This document shows, piece after piece, positions 24,149 through 34,730 of a stretch of 64,000 nucleotides of DNA. The position numbers and the translations under genes were made by a program. The stretch's first letter is position 1. Every line of letters begins with the position of its first letter. Source of the DNA: Selaginella moellendorffii (lineage: Eukaryota > Streptophyta > Lycopodiopsida > Selaginellales > Selaginellaceae); contig NW_003314358.1 of NCBI RefSeq assembly GCF_000143415.4, positions 568,731 to 632,730 of the forward strand. The letters run 5' to 3'. A model generated the notes under the pieces. It had not been told where the DNA came from and did no database searches. It saw nothing but the letters and a program-made list of their open reading frames with translations.

Positions 24149-26501
24149 ATTTGGTATCGGAGCTGTTCCTTAGTCCGACTTTTATTGGTGCTCAAGTACA
24201 TCACCACTAGTGTTGGCAACGGAAGGTCTGAGAAGTGGGCCTATCCTTGAGGAGTAGCAGGTCGGGAAGATATGGCTCTCCATTACAGTTCATGTGTGAA
24301 CTTGTAGACAAGGTGGTGGATAGAAAAGGGCCAATAATGGAACGACTTTGGGATCTTGGGAACAGTATATGGTTTTCCTCATATAGTTGAGGTTGGTGCT
24401 CATGAATGTGAGACCAGAAGTAATGACCGTGGGAGGTCAAATACGGAAGAGGACTCAAGTCCTTGAAAAGGTAGCCGGGGCTACCTCTAATAAATGCTGG
24501 AACAACCCAAGGAGTTGGGGGTGTATTAAGTGGATGAGTTGGTGTTCTCATCACATGGACAAGTAGTCCTAAGGGGCAAAGGTTGCCCCCAGAGAACAAA
24601 ATCAAGTGTCGGAGTAACACTTGTGAAAATAGTCCTTTTGAGTAGGACAAGAATACAAGAAGTGTATTCCAGTGAGCTAGTGCCTCACAAGTAGGACCTT
24701 ACGGGTCTGTGGATTAACCAAGTCCAAAACTGCTGGATGACTCAAGTAGAGTCAACGGATGGTCCTAAAAGGACTGATGAAAGCATTTGGACTGAGGTGT
24801 GTTGTACCCTACAAAGGATGGGGGGGGGGATCATAGGATCCAAGGATGAGAACAGAGGGTATCTCATCGATGGCAAAATGTGCCATGCTAAAGTTATGGG
24901 AAAGGTGTTCCCAGAAGAAAACAACTTTGACATAAAGTTGTGTGTGACCTCTATAGTGCAGTGCTAACGGATGGTTGGCATGAGAAAGAGCGGTGTTGGT
25001 CTTGGCAAAGACTTAGACACGAAGGGGAAATGTCATAGAGGTAGGCTCGTGAAGCCGATGGTGTGGAGACACCAAATGTGCCAAGGTGTGATACCTTGAG
25101 GCTATGTTGGTGGGTTCATGAGAACCCCTTGCCAAAGGAATCCCAATGGAAATGGGAATAGCATAGCCTAAGCTGCAGAGCATGCAGTTGGAGTGTGGTG
25201 ACCCAGATAATGATGGAGGTGTGCAAGCACCAAGCAATGAGTTGTAGGATTTGACAACTATGAGACAACTAAGCAAGAGGTGCAAAATAACTGGTTAAAT
25301 GGGTAGAAGGTAGCTACCCAAGACTTCTTAATAGCATAGGGAAGTTGGATATACCCTTACGGGGGATAAGTTGCTTGTGTTGCGATATAGTAAGTCAATG
25401 TCATAAAAGGAAATACTCATTGTCAAGAAAGCCATCATTGGGACACCCGAACACTCTAGAACACCAGAAGGTGGTGTTTGATGTCGCGAGGGCAATGAAT
25501 AAAGCCCAAGGGACTAAGTCCCTAGCGAATGATGGATAAAAGGTGCTATCCAAATGTCCAAGGTTGCGGAGACAGGAGAGGACTGTCTACCCGAGTTGGA
25601 CAAAGCCAAAAATGGAATTTTGGCAAGGCTAGTGATGGGCATGTAAAGGCCCATAAGCAACAATGTAATCCCAGTGTGTGGGATTATAAGGTGAGCATAT
25701 CCGGATTGAGGAACCACTCCCTAGGCTATTGAGTAGGTTCATCCCTAAGAATACTTGCTAAAGCATGATAGAAAGTGCAAAGCTATCCTCCTGGTCTGGA
25801 GGAGAATGACCAAAGGAAAGGTGTGAAGCCAAAAAGCAAGAAGTAAGGGGATAGAACCGAACCGTAGGAATCAAAAGGCATAACCAAGGTTGGTTATGCC
25901 AGCTGGGAGTGGAGAATCAAGTGGGGGCTCGAGGGTGTTGCTGCTAGCAACCGTGATGCCATGGAGAGTCTAAAATATGGAATTGTCCATGTTAGACTAT
26001 GTGGCATTTGGAAGGCTTGCAAAAAGGGAGGCCTTAGCAAGCTGAGGGACAGAGTTCCTTCAAGGTTCCCAAAGACGATTCTAGGTAGCTTAGTACCTAG
26101 AAAGGCCAAGTGTAAATGGTTCATGGAACGCGCGAAATCAGAGTGGCGCAGCAGAAGCGTGGTCTTGAAGCTTGCCATGAGGCAAGGCTATCAAGGTTAG
26201 GGAAGTAGTTCCCGAGTGTTCAAGGAGAGGGCTTTGAACGAAAGTCGATGGTCAAGGACTTTCACGCTTATGCAGGAACCATGTTACAGTGGTCGGAGGA
26301 CTTGCCAAGCGAGATTGGCAAGTCGGGGGAACAAATACCCTAGTTGAAGGTGATAACTTCAAAAAGGGTGGGCCATGGGGCCGAGCATGGAGGAGTCCAT
26401 GCATGATCACAGACATGTCAAGTGAGAGGACTTGGCAGTGTGGAGGAACTAGGTTCCTAAGCTGTGATCTGTAGCACGCTTTAAAAATAAGTTGGTGCAC
26501 C

Positions 26502-26614
26502 GGCGTGGGGAGTCACGCCAGGCATCTTGTGTGATGCCGTCCGTAGATGCATATACGGAGGTTGGGTTCGAGTCCCGACCCTCTAGTGCTTGGGTTCGAG
26601 TCCCAAATCACTAG
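26502..26614 (+). other. Five adjacent stem-loops, the last two with T-arm-like loops
   Basis: Perfect or near-perfect hairpins follow one another almost without spacing: 26502-26519 (GGCGTG, 6-nt loop), 26521-26538 (GGCATC, 6-nt loop), 26540-26559 (TCCGTA, 8-nt loop), 26560-26580 (GGTTGGG, one G-U pair, loop TTCGAGT) and 26583-26614 (CTAGTG plus TTGGG, loop TTCGAGT). The last two carry GGTTCGAGTCC-type sequence like a tRNA T arm or Pol III B box. No complete tRNA cloverleaf can be built. Confidence 0.7.
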
Positions 26615-27648
26615 GGCGTGGTGATGGTTTGGAATATGAGGACACTCATATTTCGGTGGTCATGGACTCTCAGTGGGGAGACTGGTTTGGGCACACCGCC
26701 AAGCGAGGGATGCCTCGGAGTCGTGATGCACGGTTAGATTGCTTAGTGTGAAAGCTCAGCATATCTAACTTGAACGCTTTGGTGCAAGTGGCACCAAGGT
26801 CGTGGTGAGTGAGATGAGGACACCTAATCTCAGTTGCTATGAACCCTTGGCCGTAAGGGCTGGCTTGGGTGCACCGCCAAGTGTGGGGGATGCCCCCGGG
26901 GTTATAGTCAACAACTTGGAGGTCTAGAAGACCAAGTACCTCTTGGCAACTCTGTTAAGGTGCTAAGGTGAGATCACTAGGTGATCTTATGGCCAGATAA
27001 GGACAAGATCCTTGGTTGGCTAAGGAATGAAGTTCCTGGTTCAAAATGTTGAAATTGAACTGTTTAAGGTGGTGTGGCTTGGTCGTGATGACCAAGTGGG
27101 AAGAGCACCTAAGGGAAATAAACTATGTCCGTGCAATGGCATAGTGAGTCCGAGGAAAGTAGTCTCTATAAAAGACCCATGGGAGGGTCACGAAGTTGGG
27201 CCGTGGATAGAGCCCATAGCAGAAGATGCTAAAGAGACGTACTAGGGGTGAACATCCTCCGGACTTGGCAAAGAAGAGTCTTTGCTATGGAACCGAAACA
27301 ATACCTCAAGAAGGGAGGTAGAGATTCGATGTTGCTTGGTGCAACAATCAACGGATAGGAGCAAAAGATGAGTGGCCAAGATAGGGCCGTGGAATCCCTT
27401 GGAAGGAATCCAAGTGACAAAGTTAGGCGAGGAACACTAATGTGTTAGACGCTAATAAGTTGCGGGAAAGGAAGTGTGTTTCCAAGGAGGGATTCCGAAA
27501 TGCTCCGATTTGGCGAAAGTGGAAGCTCCAAGGGAGGGAGCGGTAAGGTAGCCAAATGATAGGGCCATGAACAGCCCTAGCACAAAGTATAATAACTAGA
27601 ACTTTGGCACGAAATAGAAGAGAGGATGATGGTGCCCTCGAGTAGAGA

Positions 27649-28095
27649 ACTTCCTAGAATGGGAAGTGGAGTTGCACAAAAAGGTGCAAGGCAAGGTGTC
27701 GTAGACACCTAGGAAATTGACTCCAAGAAGTCAAAATTCAAACTTCCAAAGTGCAAAGGTTATATCGATGGAAATCGAGACTACTCGAGAAGGAGTAGTG
27801 GGATTGACTTAGAGAAGGGTCTCTAAGAGGTTTAGCGAGAACTAAACCAATAAAAGGAAAGAACCACTATATGTGGTCCAATCAGTCTCTAAGTTGGAGA
27901 GACTACCCTCCTTAGAGGATATGCAAAAGGCATGGTGAGCCTTCAATGTCCAACCATTGACGAATATGGAGAAGGCATGGTGAGCCTTCAATGTCACACC
28001 ATTGACAAATATTGGCTACGCGCCAAGGATGGAAATGGTAACACATGCGGGTGTTACTTTATAAAATGGTTCACCGTTCGATGAGGACATCGAAC
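27649..28095 (+). other. Densest stretch of the hairpin chain
   Basis: Twelve perfect hairpins of 6-7 bp occur in 447 bases, left arms starting at 27649, 27672, 27694, 27717, 27781, 27808, 27829, 27884, 27943, 27988, 28038 and 28076. Nine of the twelve loops are exactly 6 nt (AAAAAG, CCAAGA, GAGAAG, AAGGGT, CGAGAA, TCCAAC, TCACAC, ATGCGG, GAGGAC); the others are 7, 3 and 7. Confidence 0.85.
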
Positions 28096-28116
28096 TTCGT
28101 CTATGGGTGGTGGAGT

Positions 28117-29904
28117 TGTGAGACACAAAATCCCTAGGCCCCAAAGTGGAGCCGGAAGGGCGCCACATGGTAGTGACCGAAGCGAGAGCCAAATGAGCGT
28201 AACACGTTTGGACCAAAAGCTCCGACTTGAAAAAGTCAAGAGCAGGAGTGGAACTCCCAACGAAGTGCTCGAGGAACGAGCACGGAGCGAGCAAAAGGCG
28301 AGGCTCCAAAAAGGGACCCAAAAGGACCAACACATGACACATGGGAGTGTCCGAGATGGACCCGAGTTGGAGTCCGAAGTGGAGTCCGAGATGGACCCGA
28401 GATGGAGTCCGAGATGGAGTCCGAAATGGAGTTTGAGGTGGACCCGAGATGGACCCGAGTTGGAGTCCGAAGTGGAGTCCGAGATGGACCCGAGATGGAG
28501 TCCGAGATGGAGTCCGAAATGGAGTTTGAGGTGGACCCGAGATGGACCCGAGTTGGAGTCCGAAGTGGAGTCCGAGATGGACCCGAGATGGAGTCCGAGA
28601 TGGAGTCCGAGATGGAGTCCGAGGTGGACCCGAGATGGACCCGAAATGGAGTCCGAGATGGAGTCCGAGATGGACCCGAGATGGACCCGAGATGGAGTCC
28701 GAGATGGAGTCCGAGATGGAGTCCGAGATGGAGTCCGAAGTCGAGACCGAGACCGGGACCGAGACCGAGACCGAGACCGAGATCGGGACCGAGACCGAGA
28801 CCGAGCCCGAGCCCGAGACCGAGCCCGAGCCCGAGTCCGAGTCCAAATCCGAGTCCGAGTCCGAGTCCGAGTCTGAGTCCGAGTCCGAGTCTGAGTCCGA
28901 AGCCTGAGAGGGTGAAAGCCCAAAGCGTTCGTCTCCCAGACCCTGGGGGGTTTGGTGAGCTCCAAAAATATAGTAGGGGGGGAGGACTGCAGTGGAGCCA
29001 GTTTGGCCAGGAAAGGCCAGTTTGGCCCAGGAAGGCCGGACCCAGTGTTGGGTGATGAGCTGCCCACTGGGAAGTCCAAGACTAGAGTGAACACAGACCG
29101 ACAAGCGGGGTAGCTTGGTGAAGTGTTCAAGAGCCGGCTCTAGTTCCCCCGGGAGATCGACTGGCCGATGCTCCCAGTCCAAGTGTGGGTGGCACTACTT
29201 ACTTGGATACCTGGTGTGGCTCAACGGAACCCGCTCTAAGCCCATGGCTAGAGCACCCAAGGGCAGAAGGCGAGGAGAGTACCCAGGTGGCTCGCGTAAG
29301 GCCACGGTGTTCCGAAATGTTGTCCCAAAGGCCCAGACTGTGGAAAGTAAGAGGAGCAGTCCTCTGGGGTAGTGACCAAGGACACAGTCGTGCGGTAAGG
29401 AAGTCCCAGAGGACCGTGGGACTTAGTGGTCGGGCCTGTGGGTCTCGATCCAATGGCAGTGTTGGCAAATACGGCCAGGGGCAGAAAGGGACTTAGTGGG
29501 AACTGACAGAGGGATATTGGGGAAGGCTATTCCCCTTGTCGGTGGGCATCCTAAGGATGCTAAGGAGTGGATCTGAGATGACCACTCACGGATGGTTTGC
29601 CTAGTCTTGGAGAGCCAAGACGGTGATGCAAGTGGTATTGGACTACCAGTGTGGCAAAGGTGATTGGGCATGGCCTTAGCATAACGGGCTGCTATGTCGG
29701 TGGTACCTTTGAGTGTCGGTCATGGGATCGGACACGTGGAGCACTTGGACCAAGTGCAAATGTTGAGTGGCATGGATGCCATTCTCGGGGCTAGCAAGTC
29801 CCAAGTCCTGGATTGGACTTATGGAGGTTGTGAATGAGACTCCTCCAAGTGGTCAGAGGTGTGGTTAAGTGACTAAAGTAGAATGGAAAATTTAGTCGCT
29901 TACA
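28117..29904 (+). repeat. 3' LTR of the inner element
   Basis: 1788 bp, 40 bp longer than the 5' LTR because the 12-mer array has a different copy number; the single-copy parts differ by only scattered substitutions. A purine-rich GGGTGGTGGAG tract lies just upstream. Confidence 0.9.
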
Positions 29905-29909
29905 AGGAT
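29905..29909 (+). repeat. Target site duplication AGGAT, right copy
   Basis: Second copy of the 5-bp duplication. The outer LTR resumes directly after it and ends GCGCTACA at 29935. Confidence 0.93.
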
Positions 29910-29935
29910 AAAGAGTTAAAACCATGTGCGCTACA

Positions 29936-32092
29936 TGTTGTCCTTCTACCAATCCGCCCTCGAAGCTTGTTTAAGTTTGGACCTGTACCAGCAAACCTTG
30001 CTTTTTGTGCAGCCAAAGTTTTTTATGATTGCTCAAGAGATCTAGTAAGGTCAGAAAGCATAGTTTCATAGAAGGATACTTTTCCTTTCCTTGCTTCAGA
30101 AGCTCTTCAACTTCAATGTTTGCTCTTAGAGAGATTAATTGTTAGTGTAAGTGCAATGTTATCAAGTGGTTGATCATAGAAAAAATGTAATATTTGAATG
30201 TGACAAAAAAAAATGAAAGAAAGCTTACATAGAAAATGTAATGGCCCATTAAAACATTTGAACTTCCCACCATACAAACCAACATTCCATTTATGGAGGG
30301 TGTTCAATTGGCATTTTGTCTCCTTCACACCACTATATATACATCTCCTTTGCTTTTGCCTTATGCTCCTCTTTAATTGATGCATCCATCCATTCTCGAA
30401 AAAATTGTTTGAATTCATTATGAAAGTTAGATTTGATGCATTGGCAATATTTGTTGACACTCTTTGCCCAATGAAACTCACAACTCTTCTCTTTACTTTG
30501 TAATGGCTAACTTTTATCACCTCCAAACACTTGTCACATAGCCAATCAATTAGCAACATCTGCCATAAATCCACGGAAGTTGGATTTCTTCCCAGTTCAT
30601 TGTTCAACAACCTTGGACATACATGTCCATAAGATGGTGGACAAAAGAAGATTAAATTGGCAAAGGAATTGAAGTGCACAATCACAAAGACAAACTATAT
30701 TAGTATTGTGGCTAAAGAGTTTGTTGTTGTGACTAAGTCATCAAAGGGTATGAGTTATACTAAAAAATCCATTTTGTACCCATCTAGATTTTACATAAAG
30801 GGAAAACAAGGGAAAGGTATATTTAGCCTACAAGCACATCTATTATATTTTTATGTAGAAATTAAACCAAGATTCTAAAGTTGACCATCACATCCACCAG
30901 GTAAGCCTTATAATTATGGAGCTTGAGAAGTGTTTCTAGATTGCTTTTAGTGTTCAGATCTATATTTATATTTGTATTTTATTAGTCAAATTTACTTGGA
31001 AATATAGATTAAATCAAAATTTGAAAGATGAAAAAATGTTGATTCAAGATGAACCAATGTTTTTCTTGTGTTTGAGAAGTCATGAGCTCAACTCGTGGGC
31101 TCATGAGCTCAAAACCTACCCAGGCTCAAATATTACAATGGTGATTTAGAAATAGGTGCTGGTAAAATGTCCACTAGATCATTTTCATTCATTCATTTAT
31201 ATTTTGTTTATATGGTCTTACAGCCCACCCAAGAAGCATGAGACCAAGGGATTTATATTTTTATTTACAGTATTTTTTTATTCACATCCATATTTGCTAC
31301 AGGTGCTGAGGTAAAATCATTATGTTGCTTTAGACCCTCCTAGACTTCTTATGCAAGCTATGATCTAAGCCATTGAAAAATGTGTGGCTGCTCTTAGGCT
31401 TAAAATAAGGGAAAGGAATACAACTAGCAAAAGGATTCTCATACTAGAGTCTTTCTAATTGGCTTGGCAAAACTTTGAAACTTTCAAGTACCAGAGCTAT
31501 TATGATAAGCACAGTAATATATCAAAAGTCTCAGATTGATGATTGGGTCATATGGCACAAAGTGAATTTTTTTATAGAAATCTATGAGTTGTTATATTTA
31601 CCCCTTCTAGTTATGATCTAATATTACTAAAAAACTTTGGCCAAGTTTTGGGACTTGTCTTTTGGGAAGGATGCTGTCACTATATTAAAGATGGGAGGAG
31701 TCCAATGATGGCATAGAAGGTAAGCAGTCAACAAGATGTTATTTGGAATTTATCCTATTAACATATTTAATAAAGTATAAGAGTCAAATTTATTTACAAA
31801 TAACATTTATTTAGCCAGAATATATAAAATATGTTAGTTGGATGATATGCTTACAATATCAAATGTATACATTATTATCATGGTATGATTTATCACATAG
31901 CTTCTATATTGTATGTTGCAATACACATTCTAATGTAGATGAAAGCACTTGTTTAAATTTCAAATTGCTTCACTACCAATTAAATACTAAAACAAAAATT
32001 TATATTATATTATATAACTTTTCTTCATGAAAATTTTACTAGTACATTGCTAGAAGGTGCTAATGTTTAGCCAATAGTGGGGGTCTGAGAAT
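29936..32092. other. AT-rich DNA with decayed frames and the start of a duplicated block
   Basis: The minus frame 30113-30685 (190 codons) is the longest, but it has no recognised domain and neighbouring frames also read as broken protein (for example FREWMDASIKEEHKAKAKEM near 30370-30420), so it is probably a decayed transposon product. From about 31130 onward the sequence resembles 37560 onward (TATTACAATGGTGAT and TTTCTAATTGGCTTGGCAAA blocks), the left part of a segmental duplication. Confidence 0.5.
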
Positions 32093-32329
32093 TTATAATT
32101 TCAAGCGCAAACAGTTCCAGGGAATTTGTGTGACCTGTCCTTGGTGATATTTGCCACTGCTGCCACTGTGTGGAAGCTTTGGTTCCATGACTTTGTGATC
32201 TTGTGACTGGGGCTCTTCGTGGTGATGCCCATGCCGAAACACTGCTGCAGTGACAACATCATGATCCAGGCAACCTAATGCGAGCACGAAAAGGACAAAG
32301 AGGTGCAGAAGCAAGCTCGCAAGTGCCAT
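32093..32329 (-). CDS. Small secreted His-rich peptide precursor, copy A
   Basis: 78 codons from the ATG at 32329. A clear signal peptide (MALASLLLHLFVLFVLALG) is followed by a short hydrophilic part with FRHGHHHEEPQSQDH and the block KLPHSGSSGKYH. In the paralogue at 38588-38767 the same block is the exact C terminus, KLPHSGSSGKHH. Here a changed stop region adds QGQVTQIPWNCLRLKL. The 12-residue block has the spacing of processed plant peptide hormones of the IDA/CLE type (Pro-x-Ser-Gly...His-His/Asn), but this is a resemblance only. A TATA box lies 34 bases upstream. It could instead be an ordinary secreted or wall-bound His-rich peptide. Confidence 0.55.
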   Translation of the reverse strand: MALASLLLHLFVLFVLALGCLDHDVVTAAVFRHGHHHEEPQSQDHKVMEPKLPHSGSSGKYHQGQVTQIPWNCLRLKL

Positions 32330-32362
32330 TCTTGAACTGCGAATTGCTGAGCCTAGGTTGTG

Positions 32363-32371
32363 TATTTTATA
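32363..32371 (-). promoter_or_regulatory. TATA box of secreted peptide gene, copy A
   Basis: TATAAAATA on the minus strand, 34 bases upstream of the ATG, implying a very short leader. The paralogous gene has TATATAAT at the equivalent place. Confidence 0.55.
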
Positions 32372-32661
32372 GAGAAACACCACATAAGAAACGTCAAAAG
32401 AGGGGTGCTCATGTCAACTTTTGACATTTAAAAACAAGACAATCACCGAGTGGATAAACACAAGGCGTGGAGTGTTTGATGCCTTGTGTGCAAAGCTGGG
32501 GGAGCAAAACACACTGTGGGAGATTATATTCCATGGAGAAATGTCAAAAGGCAGAGTGGGGTTCTCTTAAGTAGATTCTCACAAAGCAGCACTATTTTGT
32601 TGACAAAAACTGTCATTATTTCCAGCGATATTGAATCTGAGACTAGATGAGAAGCACGCTG

Positions 32662-33324
32662 TCAAGCGTGCTTCTCAACCTTAACAGCATCAGTAGCAAC
32701 AGCATGGCCACCGTGACCACCGTGGCCACCATGCCCACCATGACCACCTCCTTGAGTCTCAATCGATTCAACACTACCAGCGTGGCTGTGGCCACCGTGG
32801 TGCCATCCAGATCCATACCCCTCCAGCTCCGCATCAGAATGTCCGTGACCACCGCCATACCCACCATGGTAGCCACCACCATAACCACCGTGTCCATATC
32901 CATATCCTTCCGGCTCAACCAAGTCATGACCACCACGGTAGCCACCATGGTAACCACCACCGTAACCACCGTTTCCATATCCATATCCATGTGGCTCAAC
33001 TGAGTCACCGTGGCCATGACCACCGCCGTTGCCACGGTGACCATACCCACCATGGTCCCCATATCCTTGTGGCTCAGCTGCATTAGCGTGGCCACCATAG
33101 CCGCCACGACCACCAGAGCCACCGTGGTAGCCTTCTGTGTCAGCATGGCCGTGGTGACCGCCACCACCATAGCGGGATCCTTCTGGCTCGGCAGAGTGAC
33201 CATGACCACCACCATACCCCTGTGGGTCTAGCGATTCATTCTCTTTCTCTGGGACAACTCTAGCAGAGAATGCGAGGTGGGAGGCACAAAGCAATGCTGC
33301 GAGAACTAGAGAGACGCTCTTCAT
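32662..33324 (-). CDS. Secreted glycine/histidine-rich protein 1
   Basis: 220 residues in one exon. An N-terminal signal peptide (MKSVSLVLAALLCASHLAFS) precedes RVVPEKENESLDPQG. The remainder is built of Gly-Tyr-Gly-His repeats punctuated by EPEG/EPQG/EPHG-YG units, followed by a GGHGGHGGH run and a charged end (KVEKHA). This is the plan of plant glycine-rich cell-wall proteins. The leader is nearly identical to those at 39802-40500 and 39179-39423, so the three form a local family. Tyr could be cross-linked in the wall and His could bind metal; both are inference. TATATAA lies about 56 bases upstream of the ATG. Confidence 0.85.
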   Translation of the reverse strand: MKSVSLVLAALLCASHLAFSARVVPEKENESLDPQGYGGGHGHSAEPEGSRYGGGGHHGHADTEGYHGGSGGRGGYGGHANAAEPQGYGDHGGYGHRGNGGGHGHGDSVEPHGYGYGNGGYGGGYHGGYRGGHDLVEPEGYGYGHGGYGGGYHGGYGGGHGHSDAELEGYGSGWHHGGHSHAGSVESIETQGGGHGGHGGHGGHGGHAVATDAVKVEKHA

Positions 33325-33379
33325 TGTATCTTCTTTCTAGTTTTGGAAGCTAGCCCGAGAAAGGAGTGAAGAGCTTCGG

Positions 33380-33386
33380 TTATATA
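33380..33386 (-). promoter_or_regulatory. TATA box of glycine-rich gene 1
   Basis: TATATAA on the minus strand about 56 bases before the ATG at 33324, matching the position of the TATA box of glycine-rich gene 3. Confidence 0.6.
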
Positions 33387-34539
33387 GAATATCGAGCATT
33401 GACAATGTCAAACATTAAGAATTTCATAACTCTTAGTGGAGGGAGAATCTTTGAAAATGCGAGGGGGCCGAATTATACCATCCCAAGAAGATCACGTCTT
33501 TGTTTCTTCTCATGAAATTCTTGTTAAAATCTTAACTTTAAAATTCTTTTCTTTCGTCTTGTTCTTGGAATCCAAAGGAATGCTGTCTAGAAAGCCTTTT
33601 TGTGCCATTGTCCAGACCGCATTGTCAAAAAAAAATTAAAAATGGGAAGATGCATCAAGCTAGTCCATGATTGTTCATGCAAAAGCAAATTTACAGCTTT
33701 CATAAATGTTTCATGTGACATAAATTTGACTCATTGCATAATAAACATTCAGAAAATGCCGATTTTCTATCAACTGTGTAAAAAACATAGACATTTTTAA
33801 AGTGCAGTTCTGAAAAATTCACTTAAAAATTCATATTTCTTGAGATTTTGAGGTTCTCTCTACAAGGTGTACGTTTTCACAATAACATTAGCCACCATTG
33901 ATCGTGCAGAGAGACTGTTTAATGTTGTGTCAGCTAATTGACCTCGGTTGTCAGATTGAGAGGTGCTCACAAGACACACTCGGTGGTGTAAGGAGTGGAA
34001 ATCTGGGTTATGCATAGCACTGCTGGTGGAATTGAGATTCTGCAGCACCAGGTTGCACTCCTTGTTCATGTGAGAATGTTTTTCTTTTTTTCTCACAGCT
34101 CGAATATAAATGTCTTCCTTCTCATATTTTATTCTATTTGTGTTTTCCTCAGGTTGAAAGAGAAGACTATTGTAGGGTATGCATAAGCATTTTATATGAG
34201 CCTGGAATTTTAGACTCTTTTTTTTTAAATTCACTTGTACTAGGACTTTTATTTATTAGAATATTTTCCTCTTTACACTCAATCAAGGAAGGAACATCAA
34301 TTTTCCAAGAGCAGCACCAAAAATTCATCACCAATAAAGTCTGATAAAGAAAAACCATGGGCTCCTTTGCCAAACATTTGCAAAAATAACATGGACATGA
34401 TCACCAAAAACTTCATGAGCACAAGAAACAACAACATTTCCCTGAGAATCAGTGTGCCTGCGCCCTGCCCCGGTGGTGAGGACAAACTCACAAAGAGATT
34501 GCACATGCCACTTTAGAGATCTTTCACAATGGCAACAAC
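33387..34539. other. Upstream and intergenic AT-rich DNA
   Basis: The segment 33400-33640 resembles 39460-39690 (GGAGGGAGAATC and AAGATCACGTCTTTGTTTCTT blocks), so the promoter regions of the glycine-rich genes were duplicated with them. From 33650 to 34539 no gene is recognised. Confidence 0.5.
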
Positions 34540-34730
34540 ACCTGGCTGGGCTCCCAATCACAAGATGTCGTATGCCTGATGTGGCAGCCTGGGAGAGGTA
34601 TTTTGAGGGGATGGATCACAGCAAGAATGTAGTGGCATGGAATTGTATCATTCTAGGATGTGTATACAGGGGTGAGGATGAATTGGACACCTCTTCTCTA
34701 GCATGGGGCTTCTCTAAATCACATAATGTT
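34540..34730 (+). pseudogene. PPR gene fragment
   Basis: Split over two frames one reads CGSLGEVF and then YFEGMDHSKNVVAWNCIILG and YRGEDEL, the join of two PPR motifs of the PLS type (usually CGSLGEA..VFEGM..RNVVAWN..ILGY...GE). Stops and a frameshift inside 190 bases show it is dead. Confidence 0.6.

Larger units (their letters stand above)
24149..28116 (+). other. Internal domain of the inner element: chain of short perfect stem-loops
   Basis: No coding frame exceeds about 95 codons. The strand is packed with perfect inverted repeats separated by 3-8 nt, most often 6. Examples, arm to arm: GGGGCAA 24573/24583, ACAACTTT 24921/24934, TAATCCC 25666/25680, GGCATAACC 25877/25892, TTCTAGGTA 26079/26094, GACTTGCCAA 26299/26315, AATATGAG 26633/26645, TTGGTGC 26779/26791, AGATCAC 26971/26981, CTTGGTC 27078/27090. 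Arm sequences differ from hairpin to hairpin, so they are not copies of one repeat. Function is unknown; packaging, dimerisation or protection of the genomic RNA are candidates. Confidence 0.8.
22401..29904 (+). mobile_element. Inner non-coding LTR retroelement (LARD-like), nested
   Basis: A 7504-bp element with near-identical LTRs at 22401-24148 and 28117-29904, each starting TGTGAGACAC and ending CGCTTACA. It is flanked by a perfect 5-bp target duplication AGGAT (22396-22400 and 29905-29909). TGGTATCGGAGC at 24152-24163 is an initiator-tRNA-Met primer site with one mismatch. The internal 3968 bp (24149-28116) carries no gag, protease, RT, RNase H or integrase motif. This fits a large retrotransposon derivative mobilised in trans. 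High LTR identity and an intact duplication imply a recent insertion, later than the outer element it sits in. Confidence 0.9.
15171..29935 (+). mobile_element. Outer non-coding LTR retroelement (LARD-like), split by a nested element
   Basis: The 5' LTR 15171-16312 starts TGTCGCGAATG and ends GCGCTACA. The matching 3' LTR starts at 21297, is interrupted after 22400 and resumes at 29910-29935. The primer-binding site TGGTATTAGAGA follows the 5' LTR by two bases (from 16315) and matches the initiator-tRNA-Met site at 10 of 12 positions. A purine tract, AGGGGGAGCG, precedes the 3' LTR. The internal 4.98 kb (16313-21296) has no open frame over about 80 codons and no gag or pol motif, so the element depended on enzymes made elsewhere. 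Flanking bases GAATT (left) and TGTTG (right) do not match, so a target duplication is missing or eroded. Confidence 0.85.

Noticed and set aside
26560-26614. Possible tRNA gene
   Set aside because: Two T-arm-like hairpins are present, but no acceptor, D and anticodon arms can be arranged around them.
30113-30685. 190-codon minus frame as a gene
   Set aside because: No domain recognised, flanking frames are broken protein, and there is no promoter or splice support; more likely transposon debris.
32643-33215. 190-codon Met/Val-rich minus frame
   Set aside because: Out-of-frame reading of the glycine-rich gene at 32662-33324.
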